NCBI GenBank assembly: GCA_045599365.1
Contig: JAZRVS010000100.1
Location: 1 to 34,157 of the forward strand
From: UBA1715 sp045599365
GTDB lineage: Bacteria > Bacteroidota > Bacteroidia > Bacteroidales > UBA1715
DNA: 34,157 bases
Reading direction: 5' to 3'
Every line of letters starts with the position of its first letter. Positions within the stretch are counted from its first letter, which is position 1. Of the stretch, positions 21,994-31,213 are shown piece after piece. The notes beneath the pieces were generated by a model. That model searched no databases. It worked only from the letters and a program-made list of their open reading frames with translations, and was not told the DNA's origin. The translations under genes were made by a program, and so were the position numbers.

Positions 21994-22009
21994 TGAATTC
22001 ATATAAGTT
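21967..22009. terminator. Bidirectional hairpin terminator between mcrC and the ACP gene
   Basis: Arms 21967-21985 and 21991-22009 are 19 bp each with two mismatches and a 5-base loop (GCTCG). A run of A precedes it and T-rich sequence follows, so it can terminate transcripts from both sides. It marks the right edge of the island. Confidence 0.65.
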
Positions 22010-22049
22010 TATAGAATTTAAAAGCGGGAGAATGACGTGTACGCGTCAA

Positions 22050-22310
22050 TTATTTTGTTCTGTTTTTTGAAATGTATTCGGCCATAACGCGTATAGATTT
22101 GAATACTTCCTTACCTGCTGCAGCGTTAGCCAATTTAATACCGTAGTTTTTCTCCATTAAAACGATAAGTTCCAAAGCATCGATAGAGTCCAAAGCCAAA
22201 CCTTCGTCGCCGAACATTGGAGCGTCGCTGTCAATGTCGTCTGGTTGCATACCTTCCAAATTCAAAACGCTAATAATTTCTTGCTTTAATTCTAAAATTA
22301 GTTCTTCCAT
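22050..22310 (-). CDS. Acyl carrier protein
   Basis: 86 residues, normal ACP length and acidic. LALDSIDALELIVLMEKNYGIKL contains the DSxxxxEL phosphopantetheine site with S42. FabD/AcpP-like primary ACPs normally carry DSLDxVEL; the DSIDALEL form is seen in ACPs of aryl-polyene and related clusters. The start overlaps the upstream ketosynthase-like gene by 13 bp. It likely carries the chain built by the KS/CLF pair across the island (inference). Confidence 0.9.
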   Translation of the reverse strand: MEELILELKQEIISVLNLEGMQPDDIDSDAPMFGDEGLALDSIDALELIVLMEKNYGIKLANAAAGKEVFKSIRVMAEYISKNRTK

Positions 22311-22924
22311 ACGTTATTATATAATTCAGTTATATTTTCAATATTTAAGGTTCTACCATTCAACTTGTTTGATTCAATAAAGACAAACATCACATCGCAA
22401 TTTTCCTTGTAATATTCAACCCATCCACACAAACAGGCACGAGTTTTTCTATCAGAAAAAGCACTTTTTGCAAAGGAACAAAATTTTTGTGGATTAAAAG
22501 TCTCCATAACATAAAAAGCACTTTCTCCCATTGTCTTATTTCGGATGGAAATTTCACCAGTTACAATATTTGCCAGTGTGTACACAAAAACCGCTGGAGA
22601 AGGAAAGTAATTTTCGCTATCTTGTATAGTCTTTTGGTACGCAATATCATCATCTAACGACGAACTTCTATTGCAACAAACAACCGCAATATCATTCTTT
22701 GGTATCGTTCTATCTATATCAATAGATTGCAACGCCAATTCGGCGCCCAAGAAACCGCTTTTTGCAAGATTATCCATCTTGAAAAACTTTGGATACGAGA
22801 TAGTTACGGAATGATAAACATCACTCAACCACGAGGATTCTGTTCGTTGAACATCCAATTTTCTATCGTTCACAATGACGAAATCGTTGGTAATCCTACA
22901 ATATGACGTTATTCCCAAATCCAT
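22298..22924 (-). CDS. Truncated ketosynthase-like protein (KS N-terminal fold, no catalytic Cys)
   Basis: 208 residues, about half a ketosynthase. DIAVVCCNRSSSLDDDIAYQKTI then NYFPSPAVFVYTLANIVTGEISIRNKTMGESAFYV matches the central thiolase-fold strands of condensing enzymes, in the form 'pspa.FvyTLpNi..GEiaIr....Ge'. Neither the nucleophile Cys nor the HGTGT motif is present. Such half-size proteins accompany KS, CLF and ACP genes in aryl-polyene/flexirubin-like clusters, with unknown role. It leads a two-gene operon with the ACP from a promoter core at 22933-22940. Confidence 0.65.
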   Translation of the reverse strand: MDLGITSYCRITNDFVIVNDRKLDVQRTESSWLSDVYHSVTISYPKFFKMDNLAKSGFLGAELALQSIDIDRTIPKNDIAVVCCNRSSSLDDDIAYQKTIQDSENYFPSPAVFVYTLANIVTGEISIRNKTMGESAFYVMETFNPQKFCSFAKSAFSDRKTRACLCGWVEYYKENCDVMFVFIESNKLNGRTLNIENITELYNNVWKN

Positions 22925-22932
22925 AATCGTTG

Positions 22933-22940
22933 CAAAAGTA
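22933..22940 (-). promoter_or_regulatory. Bacteroidota -7 box of the KS-like/ACP operon
   Basis: The minus strand reads TACTTTTG, matching TAnnTTTG, 8 bp upstream of the ATG at 22924, so the message would be almost leaderless. Confidence 0.6.
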
Positions 22941-22972
22941 CAAAATATCTTACTATTTGAACAACATTCTTC

Positions 22973-25900
22973 CTATTTGATAACGCAAATTCCACTTGCA
23001 GTACAGCCATAGTTTTGATTGTTGTACATTTGTTGTGCCACAATTGACGGAACATAATATTTCCCAGAGTATGTCGCAGAAAGAGTTACTTTGATTACCG
23101 CAGAACCACGTGGTGCAAGCTCATCAATATAACTTAAAATTCTATCATCGCGAATATCTTGGTAATCTATAGAACTAGAACTTTCAGCAGACGAGACTTC
23201 AAATCCAACTATAGAAACAGGAATGACCTCAAATCCAGCAGGCAGAATGTGAGTTACGGCAATATTTTTAAGACGTGTACGAGTTGTGTTTTTAACAGTA
23301 CAAACCGCAGTTATCACTTTCCCTTGTTGAATTTCCGAAATATCGGTTGGATACCACATTGAGACTTCTATACCGCTATTTACCGCAGCCACTGGTTCTT
23401 GCATCGCAATACCTTGTGCCGTTGTTGTTACATATAAGGGACCTTCCCCTTTATTTGCAACATTCAAATCGACCGAAGCAACATTTTCTGCCAAGACACT
23501 ATTCCACGCCATTGAATTTGAAGATTTTTTTGCAAATTCCTTATTATTGACCGTTACTACAAAATTCAATTCTTTTGAACTTCCATTTTTCTTAAAGAAC
23601 GTACTCATTGCGTGAAAACCCATCGCAATTTCACTTGTTGACAACCATTCATTTGAGACTAAGCGTTCTCGAATTAAGTTTGCCCATACATGTGCATCAT
23701 TGTAATTTAGTAAAGTTTCAACAATAAGATTGAATACATCAGATCTATACCAACAATCTAAAAAGCCAAAGATCACAGTTTTAGATTTTGTCATTGGATT
23801 TTCATACAACTGCTCCGCAATATTTGTTTGACCAATAAGGGCGTAACTTGCAGCCAAACAATTTTTGTTCAATTGATTCATTTGTGGCGCAGCTTCCTTC
23901 ATTCGATTCATTGTACTCCGTTCAGGTGCATTATTCAATGCCAAAACATATAACGAAAATGCAATAGTTTGAGTCTCATAGTCATTCGTTGTTGATTTCC
24001 AATTTTTCACCTGATTTGTTACATATTTTTTCAATTTATTCTTCATTGTCTCGTTAACGAAGTATCCTTTTTCTGCAGCTTTGTTTAAAAACAGAAGAAC
24101 ATAGGCAGAAGCAAAAGGATTGGCATAACTTGAATTTGGCCAATACGAAATACCACCTTCATTTGTTTGGTAATTCATCAATTTTTGAAGGACAATCTTC
24201 ACATGTTCATCGGCTTCTTTTTTCTGAGTTTCGGACAAATCGGCAAATTCTTTTAAATACAGTTGAGACAATGCTTTTGAAGTAATCTGTTCTGCACATC
24301 CATGAGGATATTCTATAAGTTCTGCTATTCTATTTGAAACATTAAGAGGTTGAATATTTGAAATTTCCACACTAATTTTCTGCTTACTACTTCCAGGAGC
24401 TAACACTTTTGCGTTAAATGTTTCACCAGCTTTTATTGTTGACGTATTTACCGACTTTATTTGTTGACTTACTGAACGAATCGGAATTTCAACATCATAA
24501 GAATACTCATCTATTGGAGACGAACTCTTTATTGAAATTTTTCCTATACCTTCTTTTGCTCCTGCTTTTACTACAAATTGAATAGTTTTATCGCCGACTG
24601 ACGAAAATGATGTCGTAATTGATTTATCTCCAATAATCTGCAAATTGCTGGAACACGAAATTGTGGTTGTTACATCTTTAATCTTTTTATCTGCAACAAA
24701 AATCGTTGCGGAAACCATCATTTCATCATTCACACCTATTTGACGAGGCATTGTTCCCGTTACCATAAGTGGTTTTCTCACAAATACCGATTTTTCTGCC
24801 GAGCCATACGCTGAACCATCTCCAGCAACGACCATAACCCGAACACGTCCATTATAATTTGGCACATCAATAGTGTGAGTATTCTTTTTCCCTTTTGCAA
24901 GTTTAAATGGACCTTTAAAATACACCATAGGTGTAAAACGATTTACCACAGCTTTGGGTCCATCATACAAGCATTCATCTCCACCAACACTAAACATTTG
25001 GTCAATTCTACCACCATAAGCGCCACTCACAAAATTGTACAAATCCCACATACGCATACCAAATGCTTCTTTCGCATTGAATTCGTTCCAAGCATTCGGT
25101 GTTTTGTATCGAGTTAAATCAAGTAATCCTTCATCAACAATTGCAAGAGTATATGCCATTTCACGACCATCTTTTTCGCCAACAACGACTTTATATGGCA
25201 TCATTGGACGAGTTTCATCTGATGATTCAATAATTGGATTTAATTGACTCTGTGGTGATTTTACCGAGATTGATTTTACCCCGTACAAACGAATTGGAAT
25301 GTCATTGCTTTCTGCGTGATTGTAAGGCTGAATTACTGTTGCACATATATAAACATTGGGAAGCATTTCTTCTGTTACTTTAAAATTTACAGTTGTTTGC
25401 TCTCCATGACATTCTATAAATTTCATATCTAAAATTCCTGTACTATTACACAAACTCACTATGGCTCTACTACCTTCTGCCGATGGGATAAGCACCGAAA
25501 TAGATTCATTTGGAATATATTCATCTTTGTCTGTTTTTATAGACAATGAAAATGTAGATTCTCTACCATCAATTGAACGTGGTGTTGTCAACGATGGCCA
25601 ATCAAAATATGCCAACATTCCTGTTTTATGTTTTGTTTGCTCATCTGTAACACGAATGAAATATGTTCCCCACTGATTGTCTTTTAGGTTCATACTAAAT
25701 GTAGCAATTCCATTGGCATCAGTCTTTTTGATACATTTCATAAATGGTTCATTATGCGATGATGTAGTATAATCTGCCAATTGATATGAACTACAATTCC
25801 ACCACCACCACCACTCTACCTTATACACTTCTATTGATAGTGGTACACCACTAACAGCAGTTCCATTTGCATTGACACTAACTATAGAAAATGTTTGATT

Positions 25901-28447
25901 TGTCCCTGTTGGAATAAATCCTTTTTCTGATTTTGGAACTTTCAAACCTACATAGCGAGAAAAAGGTGAATAATCAACGAACTGAATATCGGTACTAAAT
26001 TCTCCACTCTCCTCATAAACCTGTGTCGTTAAACGACAACGAAGTTTTCCTGGTGCTTGTGTCAAATTAGGGACATCAATTTGGACCAATGCATCGCCCT
26101 TGTCGTCTGTAACACTTTTAGCAACTTCATATTCTCCAGACTCAAATTCACTCGAAGGATCTTCAAAAACATATTCACTCCACTTGTCAAACGAAGTTTG
26201 TGTTTTAACAAATGAAGCTGCAATATTGTATTTCAAATTGTGTGTTGCTCCACCAGTCAACCATTCGGTATGCAACGGAAGTGTTTGTTTCCCAGCAACC
26301 AACATTTTGGGCAACTGCAAGTCTATTTTTAGACGATTTGGTTTTATTGTTTCTATTCGAAGACGTTTAGAAAAACTTGTTCCTCCGACCTGAATTGTTG
26401 CCAACCAACTTCCCGTTGGGTCTGATGCATTTGTTTGAATTGCAAATGAATATATACCACAAACGCCTGTATTTTTTGTTACCTTACAATATGATTGACC
26501 CAATGGATTTGTCAATTCCAACACCACGGGATGATTTTCTGGCAATGTTTTTTCTCTATCATTCAACATAAACGATAAAAAAACTGTATCGCCTGGTCGC
26601 CAAACTCCGCGTTCTCCATAGATATAACCCTTTATCCCTTTTTGAATCATTTGACCAGACACATCAAATGTACTCGTTGATAATTCTTCTCCACGTTTTA
26701 CACGCATACCAGAAATATCATCGCCCTTCCGTGCAATCGTAAAAAACGGAGCGCCCATATTTTCCGTCAATTCAAAATCAATACGACCATTGCCATCTGT
26801 TGTTCCTTTGGCAATAATTTGAGCTTGTTTATTATACACCGAAACCTCAACATCTTTCATAGCTTTCGCATCAAGAAGATTGGTCGCAATCACTGTCATT
26901 GTATGATTGGTCGGGGCAAAAGCCAATAAACCGATATTGGTTGACAACACATTTTTTCCGACCGACCTTTCAAGATAATATGATTTGAAACTCGGATTGT
27001 CTCTTTTATCATACGAATAATCCGCCCAATTGATATAACTATCAATATAATACCAATCCGAATCTCCATCAAAATCATCGTTCAATCTTGCCATTGTAAC
27101 TTTATCCTCAGACTCAAAATCTTGTTTATTTATCGTCTGTTCCGCGCCAGGCCACGCTGTCAGACGATAATCCATACTTAATTCAACGCGATACATACAA
27201 CCAGGCTCTGTCTTTACCAAATCAGATAAATCAATTGCACACACATGCCACTTCGTCAAATCTATTGTTTCATCAAAAAAGAATGTTGTTACTGCAACAG
27301 GTCGTGCCAATAACTTCAAGTTATAACTTGAAGCAATAGCGCCACCTTGTAATAACGAAGCAATATTGTTGTTAAAAATTTTGAATACTCGAACTTTCAC
27401 ACCCTTCATGTAAATGGAACGAAATGGAACAATAAATTTATTTGATTGTGGAAAAATGTTTCCTTCATCAACAAATTCTACCTTTGGTTTCGTAACTATA
27501 AGTTCTATTTCCTTTACAACATCTTTTCCTAAATTTAATCCTTTGGTACTACGGATATTTTGAGATAAAAACACAGATACGACACCTTCTTTTCTTCGGT
27601 CAGGGAAGAGTTTTATCACATTTCCCTCACATTCAATAGCTTGAGATTCATGGTCTATGATATACGCCAATCCTCGTTTATTTTGCTTGACATCTAAATT
27701 TTTATTGAATGTAACCTGTATGTATTTTGTGTCATTTTCTACAAATTTTACGTCAAAAACGCTCAATTTATTTGGATCTGGAATATCCATTTCAAGCAAC
27801 AACTCTTCTTTTACATCAAAATCTTTATTTTCCTTCGTTCCAATTATCATCTTTTGTCCTTGCGTTGGAGAAAATGACAACAACATAGTAAAATTTCGAC
27901 TATCTTTTTCAATCCATTCCACCTTAGGCATTTGTAACCCTTCGGGATATGTAACAATTGATTTTATGACATCAACGCTTTCTTCATCTAAAGTCTTAAT
28001 TGAAAACTCATAAACATATTTTTCATCTTTTGATTCCGAAAAATTTTCAAAAGCTACATTCATGTGAAATGGATGCGTCTTAAAATCAAATGAAAAATCT
28101 TTTGAGTCATCATCAAACAATTCGGCTAATTCGGCTGTAATTTTATAGGTCGTATTGTATGCCATATCTTTAGATGGTCTAAACACAATTGTATGCGCAT
28201 CTGCAAACGAAAATGTACCTTCCGTTGATGGCGATATTGACATACACTTATTTAGATTAATTTTTTTTATTCGTGATGCTTCTATATCTTCCGACAAAAC
28301 GAGATATATAGAGGATTTTCGGGATATGTTGCCTGACGTAAAACCAGAAACATGTTCATTAAAAGCAACTTCTGTTTGTTTTGAAGAACAACAACACATC
28401 AAAAGAGATGATAGTGCGATAAAAATTGACAATATATAACGCTTCAT
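22973..28447 (-). CDS. Bacterial alpha-2-macroglobulin family lipoprotein
   Basis: 1824 residues. The signal peptide MKRYILSIFIALSSLLMCCCSS suggests lipid attachment at one of three adjacent Cys (18-20), although no canonical lipobox is present. MG-type beta domains fill the N-terminal two-thirds, with GYIYGERGVWRPGDTVFL being the well-conserved MG/A2M motif. The thioester motif is CAEQ (C1384) within LIEYPHGCAEQ, followed by the alpha-helical toroid and a C-terminal receptor-like domain. Such proteins trap invading proteases by thioester cross-linking in the periplasm. The usual partner gene, pbpC, is not next to it. An unusual run of five Trp lies near residue 878. It has its own promoter. 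Confidence 0.93.
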   Translation of the reverse strand: MKRYILSIFIALSSLLMCCCSSKQTEVAFNEHVSGFTSGNISRKSSIYLVLSEDIEASRIKKINLNKCMSISPSTEGTFSFADAHTIVFRPSKDMAYNTTYKITAELAELFDDDSKDFSFDFKTHPFHMNVAFENFSESKDEKYVYEFSIKTLDEESVDVIKSIVTYPEGLQMPKVEWIEKDSRNFTMLLSFSPTQGQKMIIGTKENKDFDVKEELLLEMDIPDPNKLSVFDVKFVENDTKYIQVTFNKNLDVKQNKRGLAYIIDHESQAIECEGNVIKLFPDRRKEGVVSVFLSQNIRSTKGLNLGKDVVKEIELIVTKPKVEFVDEGNIFPQSNKFIVPFRSIYMKGVKVRVFKIFNNNIASLLQGGAIASSYNLKLLARPVAVTTFFFDETIDLTKWHVCAIDLSDLVKTEPGCMYRVELSMDYRLTAWPGAEQTINKQDFESEDKVTMARLNDDFDGDSDWYYIDSYINWADYSYDKRDNPSFKSYYLERSVGKNVLSTNIGLLAFAPTNHTMTVIATNLLDAKAMKDVEVSVYNKQAQIIAKGTTDGNGRIDFELTENMGAPFFTIARKGDDISGMRVKRGEELSTSTFDVSGQMIQKGIKGYIYGERGVWRPGDTVFLSFMLNDREKTLPENHPVVLELTNPLGQSYCKVTKNTGVCGIYSFAIQTNASDPTGSWLATIQVGGTSFSKRLRIETIKPNRLKIDLQLPKMLVAGKQTLPLHTEWLTGGATHNLKYNIAASFVKTQTSFDKWSEYVFEDPSSEFESGEYEVAKSVTDDKGDALVQIDVPNLTQAPGKLRCRLTTQVYEESGEFSTDIQFVDYSPFSRYVGLKVPKSEKGFIPTGTNQTFSIVSVNANGTAVSGVPLSIEVYKVEWWWWWNCSSYQLADYTTSSHNEPFMKCIKKTDANGIATFSMNLKDNQWGTYFIRVTDEQTKHKTGMLAYFDWPSLTTPRSIDGRESTFSLSIKTDKDEYIPNESISVLIPSAEGSRAIVSLCNSTGILDMKFIECHGEQTTVNFKVTEEMLPNVYICATVIQPYNHAESNDIPIRLYGVKSISVKSPQSQLNPIIESSDETRPMMPYKVVVGEKDGREMAYTLAIVDEGLLDLTRYKTPNAWNEFNAKEAFGMRMWDLYNFVSGAYGGRIDQMFSVGGDECLYDGPKAVVNRFTPMVYFKGPFKLAKGKKNTHTIDVPNYNGRVRVMVVAGDGSAYGSAEKSVFVRKPLMVTGTMPRQIGVNDEMMVSATIFVADKKIKDVTTTISCSSNLQIIGDKSITTSFSSVGDKTIQFVVKAGAKEGIGKISIKSSSPIDEYSYDVEIPIRSVSQQIKSVNTSTIKAGETFNAKVLAPGSSKQKISVEISNIQPLNVSNRIAELIEYPHGCAEQITSKALSQLYLKEFADLSETQKKEADEHVKIVLQKLMNYQTNEGGISYWPNSSYANPFASAYVLLFLNKAAEKGYFVNETMKNKLKKYVTNQVKNWKSTTNDYETQTIAFSLYVLALNNAPERSTMNRMKEAAPQMNQLNKNCLAASYALIGQTNIAEQLYENPMTKSKTVIFGFLDCWYRSDVFNLIVETLLNYNDAHVWANLIRERLVSNEWLSTSEIAMGFHAMSTFFKKNGSSKELNFVVTVNNKEFAKKSSNSMAWNSVLAENVASVDLNVANKGEGPLYVTTTAQGIAMQEPVAAVNSGIEVSMWYPTDISEIQQGKVITAVCTVKNTTRTRLKNIAVTHILPAGFEVIPVSIVGFEVSSAESSSSIDYQDIRDDRILSYIDELAPRGSAVIKVTLSATYSGKYYVPSIVAQQMYNNQNYGCTASGICVIK

Positions 28448-28500
28448 TTTATAAAACTTTTAGACGTTAAATATATTGACATTTTTTCATTTGTCAACAT

Positions 28501-28508
28501 CAAAGTTA
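28501..28508 (-). promoter_or_regulatory. Bacteroidota -7 box of the alpha-2-macroglobulin gene
   Basis: The minus strand reads TAACTTTG, matching TAnnTTTG, 53 bp before the start codon. Confidence 0.6.
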
Positions 28509-28564
28509 GGAATTAAGAATTAAAATTTAAGAGTTACGAAGTAAACACTAATCTCTACCCTCTC

Positions 28565-28942
28565 TCATCTTACTGCTATCGCAGAAATTTCTACCATAGC
28601 ATCTTTCGGCAATGCGTCAACTTGAACACATTCGCGAGATGGTGCATTTCTCTTAAAAAAACTTCCATACATATCATTCACTTCTCCAAAATGGGATAAA
28701 TCATTCACAAAAATTGTACAACGTACCACATCAGCAAACGTCATTTTTGCTTCTTGCAAAATCGCGTTAAGATTCATCATTACTTGTTGTGTCGCTTCTG
28801 CATACGATGAATCAACCAACTGTCCACTTTTGGGATTTATTGGAATTTGACCAGAAATATACAAGGTGTTATCTACAAGAATTGCTTGTTCGTATGGACC
28901 AACTGGTGCTGGAGCAAGGGGCGTATTTATAACTATTTTCAT
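28565..28942 (-). CDS. ridA: RidA family enamine/imine deaminase
   Basis: 125 residues, full RidA (YjgF/YER057c) length. Conserved parts are APAPVGPYEQAI, LYISGQIPINPKSGQLV, NLNAILQEAKMTFADVVRCTIFVNDL and the C-terminal RECVQVDALPKDAMVEISAIAV containing the substrate-binding Arg and the following catalytic-site Glu. RidA hydrolyses reactive 2-aminoacrylate-type enamines produced by PLP enzymes. It starts immediately after the methyltransferase stop (TAAATG), so both are on one transcript. Confidence 0.92.
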   Translation of the reverse strand: MKIVINTPLAPAPVGPYEQAILVDNTLYISGQIPINPKSGQLVDSSYAEATQQVMMNLNAILQEAKMTFADVVRCTIFVNDLSHFGEVNDMYGSFFKRNAPSRECVQVDALPKDAMVEISAIAVR

Positions 28943-30028
28943 TTACTTTTTCTTACAAACAATAATACTATGACCTAAACCAAGTCCATCGTGAATCGTA
29001 TCAACCTGTAAACCTGCATTTTCCACGCAACGAATCATATCGCCAGAATAATACATTTTTGAATTTCCGTTTGCCATAGCCGTAAAATACAAACTAATTT
29101 GTGCCAAACAGTACGATGCTGTTTCAAATCGTTGACGATCCCAAAGCGTTTCCATGATGTACAATTTACTATCTTTGTTCATTGATTTTGCAGCTCGCAT
29201 CAAAATGCTTGTAACTTCTTCTTCTGAGAAACAATCAAGGAATTGACTCATCCAAATTGCATCAAAATCTGTTGGGAAAGGAACATTTTTGTCCAACAAA
29301 TCTGCGCCATGACCAAAAATTCTGTCTGCACCAACCAAACCTTTTGTTTGTTCGCGCATCATTGCCAACTGTTGGGGCAAATCCATAATCGTCACTTTTA
29401 CATCGTTATCAAAACCAACGCATTGCAATGCCCAACGGCCAGTATTTCCGCCAACGTCAAGCAATGTTTTCGGTTTGTTTGCAAACACAATTTCCAATGC
29501 TTGTTGAAACGAATTATCAGAATAAAAATGATCAAAACCGAACCAACTTTTTTGAACTTCTTTCGGTAATTGCGAAAGACCTTCATAAATAGTCTTCCAG
29601 GTGCCAAAAACCTTTAACCCTTCTGGTTTACCATTTACCAAAGCTTCTTCCAAATTGAAAAGTCCAAGATAATTTACATCGTGGTTGAAGTCCATATTTA
29701 CACGCGCCATATCGTCGTGAATAAGGAACCAACCCGCTTTAGCCAATAGAAATTTTTCTTCTTTCAACAAAATTGTTCCAATTGTCAACGATGACTCCAA
29801 AAGACATTGAACTGCATATCGCGAAAGTTTTGTTTTTTCTACGATTTCATCCATTGTCATTCCACATTTGTTGTCATCAAGCATTTGAAAAATGCCAAAT
29901 TTCACCATCAAGCGAGAAACTTGAAAAACAACTGGTCCAAATGCTATTTCTTGTGCTAACCGTTGTGCTTGTAGTGCCGAAAAACGTTCTTTTGCGTAAA
30001 TTTCTTTTTGTGGAGATTGTAATTCCAT
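28943..30028 (-). CDS. SAM-dependent methyltransferase with N-terminal dimerisation domain
   Basis: 361 residues from ATG 30028. The open frame reaches 30088, but the promoter core (30051-30058) lies in that extension, so the shorter start is right. The first 100 residues look like the winged-helix dimerisation domain of O-methyltransferases (MDEIVEKTKLSRYAVQCLLESSLTIG). The SAM site is LLDVGGNTGRWALQC, then VTIMDLPQQLAMM and DAIWMSQFLDCFSEEEV, as in acetylserotonin O-methyltransferase-like enzymes. Related methyltransferases occur in aryl-polyene/flexirubin clusters, which fits the nearby KS, CLF and ACP genes, but the substrate is unproven. Confidence 0.82.
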   Translation of the reverse strand: MELQSPQKEIYAKERFSALQAQRLAQEIAFGPVVFQVSRLMVKFGIFQMLDDNKCGMTMDEIVEKTKLSRYAVQCLLESSLTIGTILLKEEKFLLAKAGWFLIHDDMARVNMDFNHDVNYLGLFNLEEALVNGKPEGLKVFGTWKTIYEGLSQLPKEVQKSWFGFDHFYSDNSFQQALEIVFANKPKTLLDVGGNTGRWALQCVGFDNDVKVTIMDLPQQLAMMREQTKGLVGADRIFGHGADLLDKNVPFPTDFDAIWMSQFLDCFSEEEVTSILMRAAKSMNKDSKLYIMETLWDRQRFETASYCLAQISLYFTAMANGNSKMYYSGDMIRCVENAGLQVDTIHDGLGLGHSIIVCKKK

Positions 30029-30050
30029 AACTTTTCTTGTTATACGTTCA

Positions 30051-30058
30051 CAAAGATA
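30051..30058 (-). promoter_or_regulatory. Bacteroidota -7 box of the methyltransferase-ridA operon
   Basis: The minus strand reads TATCTTTG, a perfect core, 22 bp upstream of ATG 30028. It decides between the two possible starts. Confidence 0.7.
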
Positions 30059-30119
30059 CGTTTTATTTGAAAAAATGAAATGAGACAACCCAAATTATTA
30101 GAAATAATCCGAATTTGTT

Positions 30120-30127
30120 TAACTTTG
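30120..30127 (+). promoter_or_regulatory. Bacteroidota -7 box of the propeller-ypfJ-ispG operon
   Basis: TAACTTTG matches TAnnTTTG and lies 22 bp before the TTG start at 30150. It is divergent from the methyltransferase promoter. Confidence 0.65.
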
Positions 30128-30149
30128 TACAAAGATTCAAACAACAAAA

Positions 30150-31208
30150 TTGAAAATTTGGCACGTAATAATATTGTTAGTATGTATGTCTTCGTGTGCA
30201 ACGCACGAAGGATTTGTTTCTTTAACAACAACAGATAACTACGAAGTAAAGACCATACAAATAAAAGGTGCAACCTATTCTACTCCAATCAAATCCGATG
30301 ACAAAACTATCGTTTTTGGTACACATAAAAAATCTATCTATTTCATCAACGAAGATTCTATTAAATCTGTGTATCGCACTAAATTGTGGATTCACGCAAC
30401 ACCAGAAATAGTATTCGACACGTTGATTTCTTTAGGTTCTTACGATGGAAATTTATATTTCTTAAGTAAAGATGGAAAATTAGAAAAAAAATTCCGACCA
30501 CATTGCAGAATTTATTCTAATGCTGTCCAACTTGATTCTATGTGGATTGCCTTTGCTACTGCATTCAAAGGAATTACATTTTATAACTTTCTAACCGACT
30601 CTACCTTTTGTAAAAAATTACCAAAATTCACTCACGGAAGTCCTTTGCTATTAAACAATAACAACTTTTGCATCGGTAGCAATGATGGAGTAATGTATTT
30701 TTTTGATAAAATTGGCAACATTATATCTACCTTTTCCACTGATGGCTGGATTATGCATTCAAAAGCATTTAAACAAAACGATTCTACAATAGTTTTTGGC
30801 TCCTACGACAACAATTTATACTCCATCTCTTCAGCAGGACGTTTATTGTGGAAATTTCCAACAAATGGTAAGATACACGCCTCACCTCAACAATTTTCTA
30901 ATGGCAACATTGTGTGTGGTTCTTTTGACAACAATATTTACATAACAGATAAAAATGGAAAACTTATAAATAAAATATCAACGGATAAAAAAGTCGTTTC
31001 TTCAGCTACAATCAACTCGCAAGATTATGCTGCTGTAGGCTCATACGACAAACATTTGTACGTTTTTGATAACTCAGGAAAATTAGTAAATAAAATTCCA
31101 TTAGGCGGAAAAATATTCTCATCTCCACTATTCATAGATGACAATATCATATTTTGTGCAACAACTAATGGAAAGGCTTGTTTTGTTAAACTATTAAATA
31201 TAAATTAA
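30150..31208 (+). CDS. PQQ-type beta-propeller lipoprotein
   Basis: 352 residues from TTG 30150, chosen because it alone gives a signal peptide (MKIWHVIILLVCMSSC, Cys16 lipidated). The body is repeats of about 40 residues: GSYDGNLYFLSKDGKL, GSNDGVMYFFDKIGN, GSYDNNLYSISSAGRLLWKF, GSFDNNIYITDKNGKL, GSYDKHLYVFDNSGKL, i.e. 'GSxDxxLYxxDxxGKL' blades like those of PQQ/BamB-type propellers. About seven blades fit. Likely an outer-membrane or periplasmic scaffold; no enzyme residues are evident. It heads an operon with a metallopeptidase (5 bp downstream) and ispG. Confidence 0.8.
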   Translation: MKIWHVIILLVCMSSCATHEGFVSLTTTDNYEVKTIQIKGATYSTPIKSDDKTIVFGTHKKSIYFINEDSIKSVYRTKLWIHATPEIVFDTLISLGSYDGNLYFLSKDGKLEKKFRPHCRIYSNAVQLDSMWIAFATAFKGITFYNFLTDSTFCKKLPKFTHGSPLLLNNNNFCIGSNDGVMYFFDKIGNIISTFSTDGWIMHSKAFKQNDSTIVFGSYDNNLYSISSAGRLLWKFPTNGKIHASPQQFSNGNIVCGSFDNNIYITDKNGKLINKISTDKKVVSSATINSQDYAAVGSYDKHLYVFDNSGKLVNKIPLGGKIFSSPLFIDDNIIFCATTNGKACFVKLLNIN

Positions 31209-31213
31209 AAATT

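Noticed and set aside
11859..22049. Complete transposon or integrative element
   Set aside because: No transposase, integrase, relaxase or flanking tRNA/direct repeat was seen; the island looks assembled piecemeal.
30029..30088. Longer start of the SAM methyltransferase
   Set aside because: The extension contains a perfect promoter core (30051-30058), so it is untranscribed in the main message.
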